A DNA stretch of 64,000 bases. Origin: Bacteroidales bacterium UBA4293. GTDB lineage: Bacteria > Bacteroidota > Bacteroidia > Bacteroidales > Bacteroidaceae. The notes below the pieces were generated by a model. That model made no database searches, was not told the DNA's origin, and saw only the letters and a program-made list of their open reading frames with translations. The position numbers and the translations under genes were made by a program. Shown piece after piece: positions 43,467-52,149 of the stretch; within the stretch, counting starts at the first letter, position 1, and each line of letters begins with the position of its first letter. The stretch spans positions 186,001 through 250,000 of the forward strand of contig DGVD01000018.1 in the NCBI GenBank assembly GCA_002395835.1, given 5' to 3'.

Positions 43467-46400
43467 TTAGAAGCTAGCATTGATAGTGAAGGTGAAGCTT
43501 GTAGTTACACCAGAGAACTGACGAATACGGAACTCAGCTGCTGCAGTACCTGCCACTGCCTCAGGATTCTCCTTGTTAGGCATAGAGTTCAGCAGATAAC
43601 CCAGGTTGTGTGCCTGTGCAGTGAGGTTCAAGCTCTTCGCACCAATCTTGTTAGCAATCTTAGAGTCGAAGCTATAGCTTAAAGAAAGATCACGGAATGC
43701 AATGTAGTTCAGGGTTACGAACCAGTCGTCGTTCAAGACTGCCTGACCCCAGCTGTTGGTGAAGTATCTCCAAGTACCAGCGTGAGTTGGCTCAATCAAA
43801 CCTTTATCGTAAAGTTCCTGATAGGTCTGACCATTTGGTGAAACGCTACCTTCAGTTACTGTATACTTAGAACCGTCAGGCTGAGTGATGACTGTACCCT
43901 TCTGGAACAAACCTTCTGGAATGATACCATCGGAATAGGTCACACCATCAAACTTAGAAGTCCAAGTAATACCACCGTGGTTAGGATTACGTCCTGCCAA
44001 TGCAGTGTCCAGATAACCGTAAGCAGTACCATAGTGAGAACCGTAGGAAGCTACCTTACCACCGAATCGCATATCGAAGCTTGCACGCAATGTCCAGTTC
44101 TTCCATCTCAGGCTAGTGTTTACTGAACCCAAGAACTTAGGCATCATGGAACCTACTTCTTCTACTACACCTGAACGGCGGATAAGAGAGAATCGGCGAG
44201 AATCACTCCACTGCAGCACCTGAAGACCAGATTCATCATCACGCATTGGAGCAGCGTCACTCATCAAAGTACCGTAAGCACCACCTACCTTAGCTACAGA
44301 ACCTACACGGTAGTTACCGTAGTTAGTATAACCCTGCAGACCGATGTACTCAGCTACTAGGTCAGAAAGAGAAATAATCTTAGAATTGTTCTTGGTATAA
44401 GTGAAGTTCAAATCCCAAGTGAAATCCTTAGACTCTATAGGAGTAGTGTTCAATGCGATTTCCACACCAGAGTTCTGGATGTTACCGGCATTGATCAATG
44501 CATTGTTGTAACCGGAAACGTTAGGGATAGAAACGGTCATGATCTGGTTTCTAGTATTTTCCTTATAGAAGGTGAAGTCCAAACCGATGCGGTTTCTCAA
44601 GATACGGAAGTCGGTACCGATTTCCCAAGAGGTCTTCTTCTCAGGTTTCAGATCCTGTGAATAAGTAGTACCAGGCAATGACAAGGTGTAGAATGCACCG
44701 CTTGCATTTCCTGTATAAGATCTCAAGGAGTATGCAGAGTTGATGTAATAAGCACTGGTATCGTTACCTACCTGTGCCAAAGATGCACGCAGTTTCCAGA
44801 AGGAAATGAAGCTAGGCAAGCTCAGTGTCTCGTGAACCAGCCAAGAAGCATTGATAGATGGATAGAAGTAAGAGAAGGTACCATGTCCATCGGCATAAAC
44901 CAATGAAGATGACCAGTCGTTACGTCCTGTAACATCTACGAACAGTTGGTCTCTATAGCTGAAACCTATCTGAGCAGCAACAGACTGGATGGTCTTCTCA
45001 CCGCTTACTGCAGCACTGGTGCTGTAACCGTCGCTACCGTTAGCCAGGAAGTACTGGTTAGGCATGATCAAGTCACCCTTAGTAGATGAACTCATAGCTG
45101 ACTGGAAGTTATGATAGAACTCATAACGCAAGAAACCATTCAGATGGAAGTCTTCATTCAAATCCTTGTCGAACAGCAAGTTGGTGTTCAGGTTAATCTG
45201 CTCCTTGTTAGAGAAGCCGATGCCGTAGCCACCACCCTTATTCTGGTAACCATCACCTGGACGCTTGTTCTCGGTACGTACATAGTAGTAGTTATAGCTA
45301 CCTTCTGTCTGCCACTTCAACCATGGGGTGAAGTCTACAGTCAGTTTCAGGTTAGGACGAACCACTGTCTCTTTCTGACGGTAGTCGTTCTCCCAGATGC
45401 TCCACCATGTACCACGACCAGGAACATATCCATATTCATCACCATAGGCTGCAGAAGCCACACCTCCATGAGCACCTTTATATTTATCACGGAAGTAGTG
45501 AGCATCGTAAGTACGATCCCATCCACCCAGAGCGAAGTTCTCACCAATGTTAGGCTGAGCGTTACGTGGAGTAGAGTTGGTGAAAGTCATACTTGCTTCC
45601 AGTTCTACATCCTTAGTAATCTTGTGAGAAGCCTTAGCCAGTACAGAGAAACGCTGGAAGGAGTTGTTTGGTAATGTACCGTCAGAATACTTATAAGATA
45701 CAGAAGTATAGAAAGAGGTAGTGTCATTACCACCGCTGATTGCTACGTTTGTATTAGAACTGAAACCAGTATCATAAGCATCCCTGAAGTTGTTCTTGTA
45801 AGGCTTGATATCACGATAAGTGTGGTCGAACCACTCCATCTTATCGTACTTGCTAGCCATGTACTCGAAAGTAGGACCGAAAGCCACACCTGTATCACCA
45901 TAGTTATCCAAAACTACATAAGATGGGTAACCATCGTTGTTCAGATAGTAAACCTCGTTCTCATCGAAGATATTATTACCAGACTTGTAACCTGGGAAGT
46001 AACCTTCCATGTATTCATTCTGGAACTTAGGCTGACCAGTTACACGGTCGAAACCGAAGGTCTGAGTTACGTTTACACCTAAACCCTTCTTGCCTCTACC
46101 ACTCTTGGTAGTGATAACCACTGCACCGTTCAAACCACGTGAACCGTAAAGTGCGGTAGCAGCTGCACCTTTCAGGACAGATACTGTCTCGAAGTCGTCA
46201 GGGTTCAAGTTCTTCAACTCGTTACCGTAGTTGGCAGCACCACTTCCCCAGTCTGCATCGTTCTCCACGATAGCATTATCCAGGATGATACCGTCTACAA
46301 CGTAGATAGGCTGGTTGTTCTTACCCAAGGTAGAAGCACCACGGATCAAAATCTTAGATGCACCGAACATACCACCATCGGATGCTGAGATATCCACACC

Positions 46401-46883
46401 GGCAACCTTACCTTGAAGTGCCTGTACTGGGTTAATCAAGTTTGCGTCCAACTCATCGCCCTTCAGCTCTGTCATGGCATAACCCAGAGCTTTTGTTGAA
46501 CGCTTCATACCAAGTGCGGTTACTACAACCTCGTCCAGAGTAGCTGCATCATCTTCCAATGTAATGTTCAGTGTCTGACCATTCCAAACTACTTCCTGAG
46601 TCTTGTAACCCACGAAAGAGATGACCAGGGTAGCACCTCTTCTTACATTGTTAATCTCAAAATTACCATCTAAGTCAGTAATTGTACCAGTGGTTGTACC
46701 TTTCACCAGGATGGATGCACCGATGACAGGTTCACCCTGTGAATCTATAACCACACCTCTACAAGTACTGCTCTGCTGTGTGATTTCCACACCTGCTACA
46801 TTGTCTGTAGCTGCATTTACTGCCAAAGGACTGAAAGCCATCATGGCAAGCAAAATGCTGACTGATGTAAGTCTGTTAGACAT
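43467..46883 (-). CDS. SusC/RagA-family TonB-dependent outer-membrane transporter (pair 2)
   Basis: 1,138 residues. Signal peptide (RLTSVSILLAMMAFSPLAVNA), carboxypeptidase-regulatory-like domain (STCRGVVIDSQGEPVIGASI ... VSFVGYKTQEV), TonB box (LDEVVVTALGMKRSTKALGY), plug (~130-270, DDFETVSVLKGAAATALYGS and GAVVITTKSGRGKK), and barrel ending TTSFTFTINASF. It imports oligosaccharide with its SusD. The first ~110 residues are nearly the same as in pair 1 while the barrels differ, as expected for duplicated transporters with separate ligands. It is divergent from the GH92 trio across a 748-bp regulatory gap. Confidence 0.95.
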   Translation of the reverse strand: MSNRLTSVSILLAMMAFSPLAVNAATDNVAGVEITQQSSTCRGVVIDSQGEPVIGASILVKGTTTGTITDLDGNFEINNVRRGATLVISFVGYKTQEVVWNGQTLNITLEDDAATLDEVVVTALGMKRSTKALGYAMTELKGDELDANLINPVQALQGKVAGVDISASDGGMFGASKILIRGASTLGKNNQPIYVVDGIILDNAIVENDADWGSGAANYGNELKNLNPDDFETVSVLKGAAATALYGSRGLNGAVVITTKSGRGKKGLGVNVTQTFGFDRVTGQPKFQNEYMEGYFPGYKSGNNIFDENEVYYLNNDGYPSYVVLDNYGDTGVAFGPTFEYMASKYDKMEWFDHTYRDIKPYKNNFRDAYDTGFSSNTNVAISGGNDTTSFYTSVSYKYSDGTLPNNSFQRFSVLAKASHKITKDVELEASMTFTNSTPRNAQPNIGENFALGGWDRTYDAHYFRDKYKGAHGGVASAAYGDEYGYVPGRGTWWSIWENDYRQKETVVRPNLKLTVDFTPWLKWQTEGSYNYYYVRTENKRPGDGYQNKGGGYGIGFSNKEQINLNTNLLFDKDLNEDFHLNGFLRYEFYHNFQSAMSSSTKGDLIMPNQYFLANGSDGYSTSAAVSGEKTIQSVAAQIGFSYRDQLFVDVTGRNDWSSSLVYADGHGTFSYFYPSINASWLVHETLSLPSFISFWKLRASLAQVGNDTSAYYINSAYSLRSYTGNASGAFYTLSLPGTTYSQDLKPEKKTSWEIGTDFRILRNRIGLDFTFYKENTRNQIMTVSIPNVSGYNNALINAGNIQNSGVEIALNTTPIESKDFTWDLNFTYTKNNSKIISLSDLVAEYIGLQGYTNYGNYRVGSVAKVGGAYGTLMSDAAPMRDDESGLQVLQWSDSRRFSLIRRSGVVEEVGSMMPKFLGSVNTSLRWKNWTLRASFDMRFGGKVASYGSHYGTAYGYLDTALAGRNPNHGGITWTSKFDGVTYSDGIIPEGLFQKGTVITQPDGSKYTVTEGSVSPNGQTYQELYDKGLIEPTHAGTWRYFTNSWGQAVLNDDWFVTLNYIAFRDLSLSYSFDSKIANKIGAKSLNLTAQAHNLGYLLNSMPNKENPEAVAGTAAAEFRIRQFSGVTTSFTFTINASF

Positions 46884-46918
46884 AACTGTAATTTTTTGGT
46901 GTTTATAATAGTTAATAA
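46880..46918 (-). repeat. 39-bp leader repeat, copy 2 (start of susC pair 2)
   Basis: Identical to 40414-40452 (copy 1). Covers the susC start codon and the adjoining untranslated leader. Confidence 0.9.
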
Positions 46919-46950
46919 TTAAGTTGTAAACTCAAAGGGAAAACTTTCAA

Positions 46951-46978
46951 GAGAATACTTTTTCTTGTAATTATTCTC
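46951..46978 (-). promoter_or_regulatory. Inverted repeat in the susC (pair 2) leader
   Basis: GAGAATA (46951-46957) and TATTCTC (46972-46978) are perfect complements separated by 14 bases, inside the ~150-nt untranslated leader. This could be an mRNA structure or a protein site. Confidence 0.4.
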
Positions 46979-47040
46979 ATTTTTTCTCTCAATAGAAAGA
47001 CAGTTCTCTTCAAAGCTTAGGTTCAAGTTTCAATTCTTTG

Positions 47041-47070
47041 CAAAAATAAAACATTTTTTTGAACTGCCAA
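47041..47070 (-). promoter_or_regulatory. Promoter of susCD pair 2
   Basis: Minus strand -7 TATTTTTG (47041-47048). A weak -33 (TTG, 47068-47070) lies at about the right distance. Predicted leader about 150 nt, similar to pair 1. Confidence 0.65.
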
Positions 47071-47248
47071 CATTTTGTCAGCGAAAAATTACCTTATACA
47101 GTGTTTTTTCTTTTAATAAATCTTAAAAAATGTTATGTAAAACGCACACAGTTTAACATCACACAAATTCCAATCTGAAAAATCATATTTCAGTTCGTTG
47201 ATAATAAAATAGAGAAAAATGCCAAGGAAAAGTTCCCTCACCAGAGAA

Positions 47249-47335
47249 GATTAGTAATCCTCAGGGCATAAGATTAGTAATCTTCGGGGGTTAAGATTAG
47301 TAATCTTCAAGGGGTAAAATTAGTAATCTTCAGAG
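47249..47335. repeat. Four-unit 23-bp tandem array of a palindromic site
   Basis: GATTAGTAATC begins at 47249, 47272 and 47295, and a one-base variant (AATTAGTAATC) at 47318: period exactly 23 bp. Copies 2 and 3 extend to the 15-bp palindrome AAGATTAGTAATCTT. Each is followed by a G-rich spacer (variants of CAGGG or CGGGGG). The array lies in the centre of the 748-bp gap between susC pair 2 and the GH92 trio, with promoters facing away on each side. It looks like a set of operator sites for a dimeric regulator. Confidence 0.85.
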
Positions 47336-47386
47336 GGAATTTTTAGGGTCTTCAGGAAGGGGGTATTTAGTGCCAATTTTTTTCTT

Positions 47387-47433
47387 CCCAGTTAGAGAAA
47401 AATTTTTCCCCAGTTAGAGAGAAAAATTTTCCC
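47387..47433. repeat. Two-unit ~22-bp tandem repeat
   Basis: CCCAGTTAGAGA begins at 47387 and again at 47409, each followed by a short A-run and T-run (AAAAATTTTT core in copy 1; a 2-bp GA insertion in copy 2). It lies 55 bp downstream of the 23-bp palindromic array. Confidence 0.7.
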
Positions 47434-47481
47434 TTCTAAAGAGTTTCGCTCCGTGGTATGTCTTTGTCTACCCTCTCTTAC

Positions 47482-47512
47482 CAGTATTGTACCCTTATAG
47501 GGATACATACTG
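47482..47512. promoter_or_regulatory. Imperfect 13-base inverted repeat upstream of the GH92 trio
   Basis: CAGTATTGTACCC (47482-47494) and GGGATACATACTG (47500-47512) pair over 12 positions with one bulge on each side. It lies 61 bp before the GH92 -33 element, where it could bind a regulator or form a hairpin. Confidence 0.45.
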
Positions 47513-47572
47513 AAGGGAGACTAGCAAACCACTCTGCGCTTTCTACCAAACCACAACTTTACACGCTAAAAA

Positions 47573-47603
47573 TTTCCGGAATCAAAACTATTTGCTAAAT
47601 TTG
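47573..47603 (+). promoter_or_regulatory. Promoter of the GH92 trio
   Basis: Plus strand: -33 TTTC (47573-47576, one mismatch), 19-bp spacer, -7 TAAATTTG (47596-47603). Predicted start near 47610, about 22 nt before the first GH92 ATG. Confidence 0.75.
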
Positions 47604-47631
47604 CAAAGATTATACGCACAACCCAAATGCT

Positions 47632-49866
47632 ATGAATAAACCTAAATCCCTGTTGCTGGGAATGGCAGTAGCCCTTCTGACTGCCTGTGGAACCAGCCCG
47701 AAGGAAAACCTAGAAACCGACTATGCCTCGCTGGCAAATCCCATCATAGGAACTGATTATACGGGAAATACTTACCCTGGGGCTCAGGCTCCCTTCGGTA
47801 TGGTTCAGCTTAGCCCGGACAATGGTACGGGAGGCTGGGACCGGATAGCCGGCTATTTCTACCCAGACAGCACCATAGCGGGTTTCAGTCATACTCACCT
47901 TTCCGGTACAGGGGCTGGAGACCTCTACGATGTGCTCTTCATGCCGGTGATGCTCCCGGCACGGAAAGCCGATGGGGAACTGGGAATCCACTCCCGATTC
48001 TCGCACAGTGATGAGCAGACCCGGGCCGGTTACTACCAGGTGCGGCTTACGGATTATGACATTAATGTGGAACTGACTGCCACCCCCCGGTGCGGTGTGC
48101 AACGCTACACGTTCCCTGAGGGTGATGCAGCTGTCATCCTGAACCTGAAAAAGGCCATGAACTGGGACTTTACCGATGATACCGACCTTCACGTCGTGGA
48201 TTCTTGTACGGTATCGGGCTACCGGTTCTCCGAGGGATGGTGCAGAGATCAGCACGTGTACTTCACCACCCGTTTCTCCCGTCCTTTTGACCGGATAGAG
48301 GTGGATACCACGGAGGTGAAAAAGGAAAGAAAAACCATCGGGAAGGCTCTAGTAGCTACCTTCCATTTTAAGACTAAAAAAGGGGAACAGATACTGGTGA
48401 GCACAGCCCTTTCTCCTACCAGTGAAAAAGCGGCTTTGGCCAACCTGAAAGCCGAAGTTCCGGAAGATGATTTCCAGAAAGTGCTGGCACAGACCACTGC
48501 TGCTTGGAATAAGGAACTGGGCACCATCGAGGTGCTGGGAGGAACGGACGACCAGCGTGCCATCTTCTATACAGCCCTGTATCATGCCATGATAGCCCCT
48601 ACCCTGTTCTGCGATGTGGATGGAGGTTATCGGGGGCCGGACAAACAAAACCACCAGGCGCAGGGGTGGAAGAACTACAGTACCTTCTCCATCTGGGATA
48701 CGTTCCGTGCGGCACATCCGCTTTACACTTGCATCCTGCCTAGCAGGGACAGTGATATGGTAAATTCCTTCCTGGCTTTCTACGAGCAGAACGGTCGTCT
48801 CCCCGTGTGGAACATGTGGGGTGGTGAAACGGATATGATGATAGGTTACCATGCTGCAGCTGTCATTGCCGATGCCTACCTGAAAGGCATCACCGGATTT
48901 GATGCGGAAAAGGCTCTGGAAGCTTGCGTCCGTACGGCTAATCTGGATGAATACCGGGGTATCGGTCAATACAAGAAACTGGGATGGATTTCCTACGATG
49001 TGGTGGATGAATATAATACGGACAACTGGTCTTTGAGTCGCACCCTGGAATATGCTTTCGACGATTACTGTATAGCTAAAATGGCTGAGAAGATGGGGAA
49101 GACGGACATTGCAGAGGAGTTTTACAAACGTAGTCAAAACTACCGGAATGTCTATAATCCTGCCACCAGTTTCATGCAGCCTAGAGACAGTAAGGGTAAA
49201 TTCATGGAACCGTTCAGTCCGGACGACTACACCGAAGCCATCTGCGAAAGCAATGCATGGCATTATTTCTGGTCGGTTCAGCACGATATTCTGGGCCTCA
49301 TAGAACTGGTAGGTGGTAAGGAACGCTTCACAGAGAAACTGGACAGCATGTTCACCTATAATCCATCGGCTGATGCAGACCTGCCTCTCTTCAGCACCGG
49401 TATGATAGGGCAATATGCGCATGGAAATGAGCCCAGTCACCATGTGATTTACCTCTGGAACAAAGTGGGACAGCCCCACAAGACACAGCAGTATGCAGCC
49501 CAGGTGATGAGGGAGCTCTACCTAAACACTCCTGCTGGACTCTGCGGAAACGAAGACTGCGGGCAGACCAGTGCCTGGTATGTGCTCAGTGCCCTGGGGT
49601 TCTACCCCATGAATCCGGTGAGTGGAGAATATGAGATTGGCTCTCCACTCTTCCCGGAAGTGCGTATGCATCTGGAAAACGGTAAGACATTCACCGTAAA
49701 GGCTCATCAGGTAAGCCCGGATAACATCTATGTGCAGAGCGTCAAGCTGAACGGGAAGCCTTTGGATAAGAGTTTTATCACCTATGAGCAGATCATGAGT
49801 GGTGCTACACTGGAAATGGAAATGGGACCTCAGCCTGCAGGCCCTTGGTATAATGAAAATGATTGA
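47632..49866 (+). CDS. Alpha-mannosidase lipoprotein, GH92 (trio gene 1)
   Basis: 744 residues. Lipoprotein signal MNKPKSLLLGMAVALLTAC, so probably tethered to a membrane, possibly at the cell surface. GH92 N-terminal domain starts YASLANPIIGTDYTGNTYPG, with GFSHTHLSGTGAGDLYDVLF. Catalytic barrel: AHGNEPSHHVIY with general acid Glu600 and LCGNEDCGQTSAWY with base Asp642. All key residues are present. Predicted Ca2+-dependent exo-alpha-mannosidase; linkage not readable. Its stop lies 4 bp before the next GH92 start. Confidence 0.95.
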   Translation: MNKPKSLLLGMAVALLTACGTSPKENLETDYASLANPIIGTDYTGNTYPGAQAPFGMVQLSPDNGTGGWDRIAGYFYPDSTIAGFSHTHLSGTGAGDLYDVLFMPVMLPARKADGELGIHSRFSHSDEQTRAGYYQVRLTDYDINVELTATPRCGVQRYTFPEGDAAVILNLKKAMNWDFTDDTDLHVVDSCTVSGYRFSEGWCRDQHVYFTTRFSRPFDRIEVDTTEVKKERKTIGKALVATFHFKTKKGEQILVSTALSPTSEKAALANLKAEVPEDDFQKVLAQTTAAWNKELGTIEVLGGTDDQRAIFYTALYHAMIAPTLFCDVDGGYRGPDKQNHQAQGWKNYSTFSIWDTFRAAHPLYTCILPSRDSDMVNSFLAFYEQNGRLPVWNMWGGETDMMIGYHAAAVIADAYLKGITGFDAEKALEACVRTANLDEYRGIGQYKKLGWISYDVVDEYNTDNWSLSRTLEYAFDDYCIAKMAEKMGKTDIAEEFYKRSQNYRNVYNPATSFMQPRDSKGKFMEPFSPDDYTEAICESNAWHYFWSVQHDILGLIELVGGKERFTEKLDSMFTYNPSADADLPLFSTGMIGQYAHGNEPSHHVIYLWNKVGQPHKTQQYAAQVMRELYLNTPAGLCGNEDCGQTSAWYVLSALGFYPMNPVSGEYEIGSPLFPEVRMHLENGKTFTVKAHQVSPDNIYVQSVKLNGKPLDKSFITYEQIMSGATLEMEMGPQPAGPWYNEND

Positions 49867-49870
49867 GACC

Positions 49871-52132
49871 ATGAAAAAGATAGCATTTTTAGCAGCCCTT
49901 GCTGCCCTGGCAGCCTGCACCACCAGTCAACTGGAAGAAACGGATTATACGGTGTTTGTGGATCCGTTCATCGGAACAGGAGGGCACGGTCATACCCACC
50001 CCGGTGCCATGGTGCCTCACGGCATGATTCAGCCCGGACCCGACACCCGTATTCACGGTTGGGATGCCTGTCCGGGATATTATTATGAGGATGATTCCAT
50101 CAATGGATTCTCTCACACCCGACTGAGCGGCACGGGGTGTGCCGACTTCGGTGATTTTCTGCTCATGCCTACAGTGGGTAAGCAGGACATCCGGTACGTG
50201 GGAGAGAAAGAGCAAGCACAGCATGTGGCCTTTGCTTCCAAGTTCTCCCATGACAACGAACATGCTGAACCGGGGTATTATTCTGTGCTGCTGGACCGGT
50301 ATGGAGTAAAGGCTGAGATTACCTCCACAGCCCGTACAGCCATCCATCGGTACACCTTCCCTGCTTCGGAAGAGGCTGGTTTCATCCTGGATCTGGACTA
50401 TTCCATTCAGGAGCAGACCAACCAAATCATGAATGTGGAGGTGCTGAACGATTCTACCCTCCGTGCTTTCAAAAGAAACGTGTGGTGGGAATACAGGCAG
50501 GACATCTATTTCCAAGCACAGTTCTCCAAACCGTTCACCTTCGAGGTGGTGAGGGATACCATCCAATTGAAGGACAAGATAGAACCTAGATGCAAAGTAC
50601 TGCTCCACTTCCAGACGAGCGATCAGGAAGTAGTGATGGTGAAGACAGCTATCTCTTCCTGCGACTATGAAGGTGCTGCCAAGAATCTGGCGATAGAAAT
50701 GCCAGGGTGGGATTTTGAAGGCACCCGACAGGCAGCTCATCGGCTCTGGAACGACTGCCTGAAGAAAATCGACATCGATACCGATAATGAAGACTACCGG
50801 AAGATTTTCTATACGGCACTCTACCATACCAACTTCAGTCCGAACCTCTTCCAGGATGTGGACGGACGCTATCTGGGTATGGACTTGCAGGTTCATCAAG
50901 GTGACATCAATGACCCCGTGTACACCACCTTCTCACTTTGGGATACACACCGTGCCTTGCACCCGCTGGTCAGCATTCTGGAACCTAGTCAGAACGAGGC
51001 GTACATCCGTTCCCTCATCAAGAAGGGCAAGGAAGGTGGACTGGTTCCTAAATGGGACTGTGGAGCGAATTACACCGGCTGCATGATAGGTTATCACTAT
51101 GTTTCTCTGCTGGCAGACAACTACGTGAAAGGTTACCGAAACTACAACGTGGAAGAGGCCTACAAGGCTGCCCTTCGCTGTGCAGAATATGACACTACGG
51201 GAATTACTCCAGCCTGCCCGAAATGGCTCTATCCGCACATCATGCCAATAGGTAGGTACTACAACCATACCGTAGGTTATGTGCCTTGTGATAAAGACAA
51301 TGAAGCTGTGGCTAAGGGCTTGGAATATGCCTACAACGACTGGTGCATTGCAGTTCTGGCAGATTCCCTAGGCGACAAGGAAACAGCAGAGAAATATCAT
51401 AAATATGCCAAGAACTACCAGCAGTACTTCGATGCATCTATCGGATTCATGAGAGGCAAGACCCTGGACGGTCAATGGCGCACTCCATTCAGTCCGAATC
51501 ATTCCGAGCATCGTGTCGACGATTTCTGCGAAGGAAACTCCTACCAGTGGAGTTGGTTCGTTCCTCATGATGTAGACGGACTGGCAGAACTGTACGGAGG
51601 CAAGGAAGGCATGATTAAGAAACTGGATGAACTGTTCAGTGCCTCATCCGAGATGGAAGGTGAAAACGTATCGGCTGACATCTCTGGTTTAATCGGTCAA
51701 TATGCCCATGGAAACGAACCGAGTCACCACATCACCCACTTCTACAACTATCTGGGTCAGCCATGGCGCACCCAGGAGCTGGTAGACCAAGTGCTGACCA
51801 CCCTCTATTTCAATGCACCAGATGGACTTTCCGGAAACGAAGACTGCGGTCAGATGTCGGCATGGTACATTCTGAATGCCATGGGCTTCTATCAAGTATG
51901 CGCTGGAAATCCCGTCTACAGCATAGGAAGACCGCTGTTCAAGGAGGCAATCATTCACCTGCCTAATGGGAAGAATTTTACCATCGGCACCCTGAACAAT
52001 GCCCCTCAGAACAAGTACATCAAAGCCATCCGACTGAACGGAGAAGAACTGAAAGAACCGTTCTTCACCCATGAGCAGCTGATGGCAGGTGGACTGCTTC
52101 AGATAGAAATGACAAATACACCTCAGAAATGA
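49871..52132 (+). CDS. Alpha-mannosidase lipoprotein, GH92 (trio gene 2)
   Basis: 753 residues from ATG 49871, chosen because MKKIAFLAALAALAAC is a lipoprotein signal; in-frame ATGs at 49859 and further upstream overlap gene 1. GH92 landmarks: YTVFVDPFIGTGGHGHTHPG, GFSHTRLSGTGCADFGDFLL, AHGNEPSHHITHF with general acid Glu616 and LSGNEDCGQMSAWY with base Asp658. Catalytically complete. The stop overlaps a possible ATG of gene 3 (ATGA at 52129-52132). Confidence 0.95.
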   Translation: MKKIAFLAALAALAACTTSQLEETDYTVFVDPFIGTGGHGHTHPGAMVPHGMIQPGPDTRIHGWDACPGYYYEDDSINGFSHTRLSGTGCADFGDFLLMPTVGKQDIRYVGEKEQAQHVAFASKFSHDNEHAEPGYYSVLLDRYGVKAEITSTARTAIHRYTFPASEEAGFILDLDYSIQEQTNQIMNVEVLNDSTLRAFKRNVWWEYRQDIYFQAQFSKPFTFEVVRDTIQLKDKIEPRCKVLLHFQTSDQEVVMVKTAISSCDYEGAAKNLAIEMPGWDFEGTRQAAHRLWNDCLKKIDIDTDNEDYRKIFYTALYHTNFSPNLFQDVDGRYLGMDLQVHQGDINDPVYTTFSLWDTHRALHPLVSILEPSQNEAYIRSLIKKGKEGGLVPKWDCGANYTGCMIGYHYVSLLADNYVKGYRNYNVEEAYKAALRCAEYDTTGITPACPKWLYPHIMPIGRYYNHTVGYVPCDKDNEAVAKGLEYAYNDWCIAVLADSLGDKETAEKYHKYAKNYQQYFDASIGFMRGKTLDGQWRTPFSPNHSEHRVDDFCEGNSYQWSWFVPHDVDGLAELYGGKEGMIKKLDELFSASSEMEGENVSADISGLIGQYAHGNEPSHHITHFYNYLGQPWRTQELVDQVLTTLYFNAPDGLSGNEDCGQMSAWYILNAMGFYQVCAGNPVYSIGRPLFKEAIIHLPNGKNFTIGTLNNAPQNKYIKAIRLNGEELKEPFFTHEQLMAGGLLQIEMTNTPQK

Positions 52133-52149
52133 ACCAAAGTTTAAATAAC

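Noticed and set aside
47249..47335. CRISPR array
   Set aside because: The copies are contiguous 23-bp tandem units with no ~30-bp unique spacers, there are only four, and no cas gene is near.
48349..49479. Long minus-strand open frame (~376 codons) opposite the first GH92 gene
   Set aside because: It mirrors the codon bias of the GH92 gene, has no recognisable domain, signal or promoter, and the plus-strand protein is a full GH92 with catalytic residues. Similar antisense frames opposite the other GH92, susC and susD genes were dropped for the same reason.
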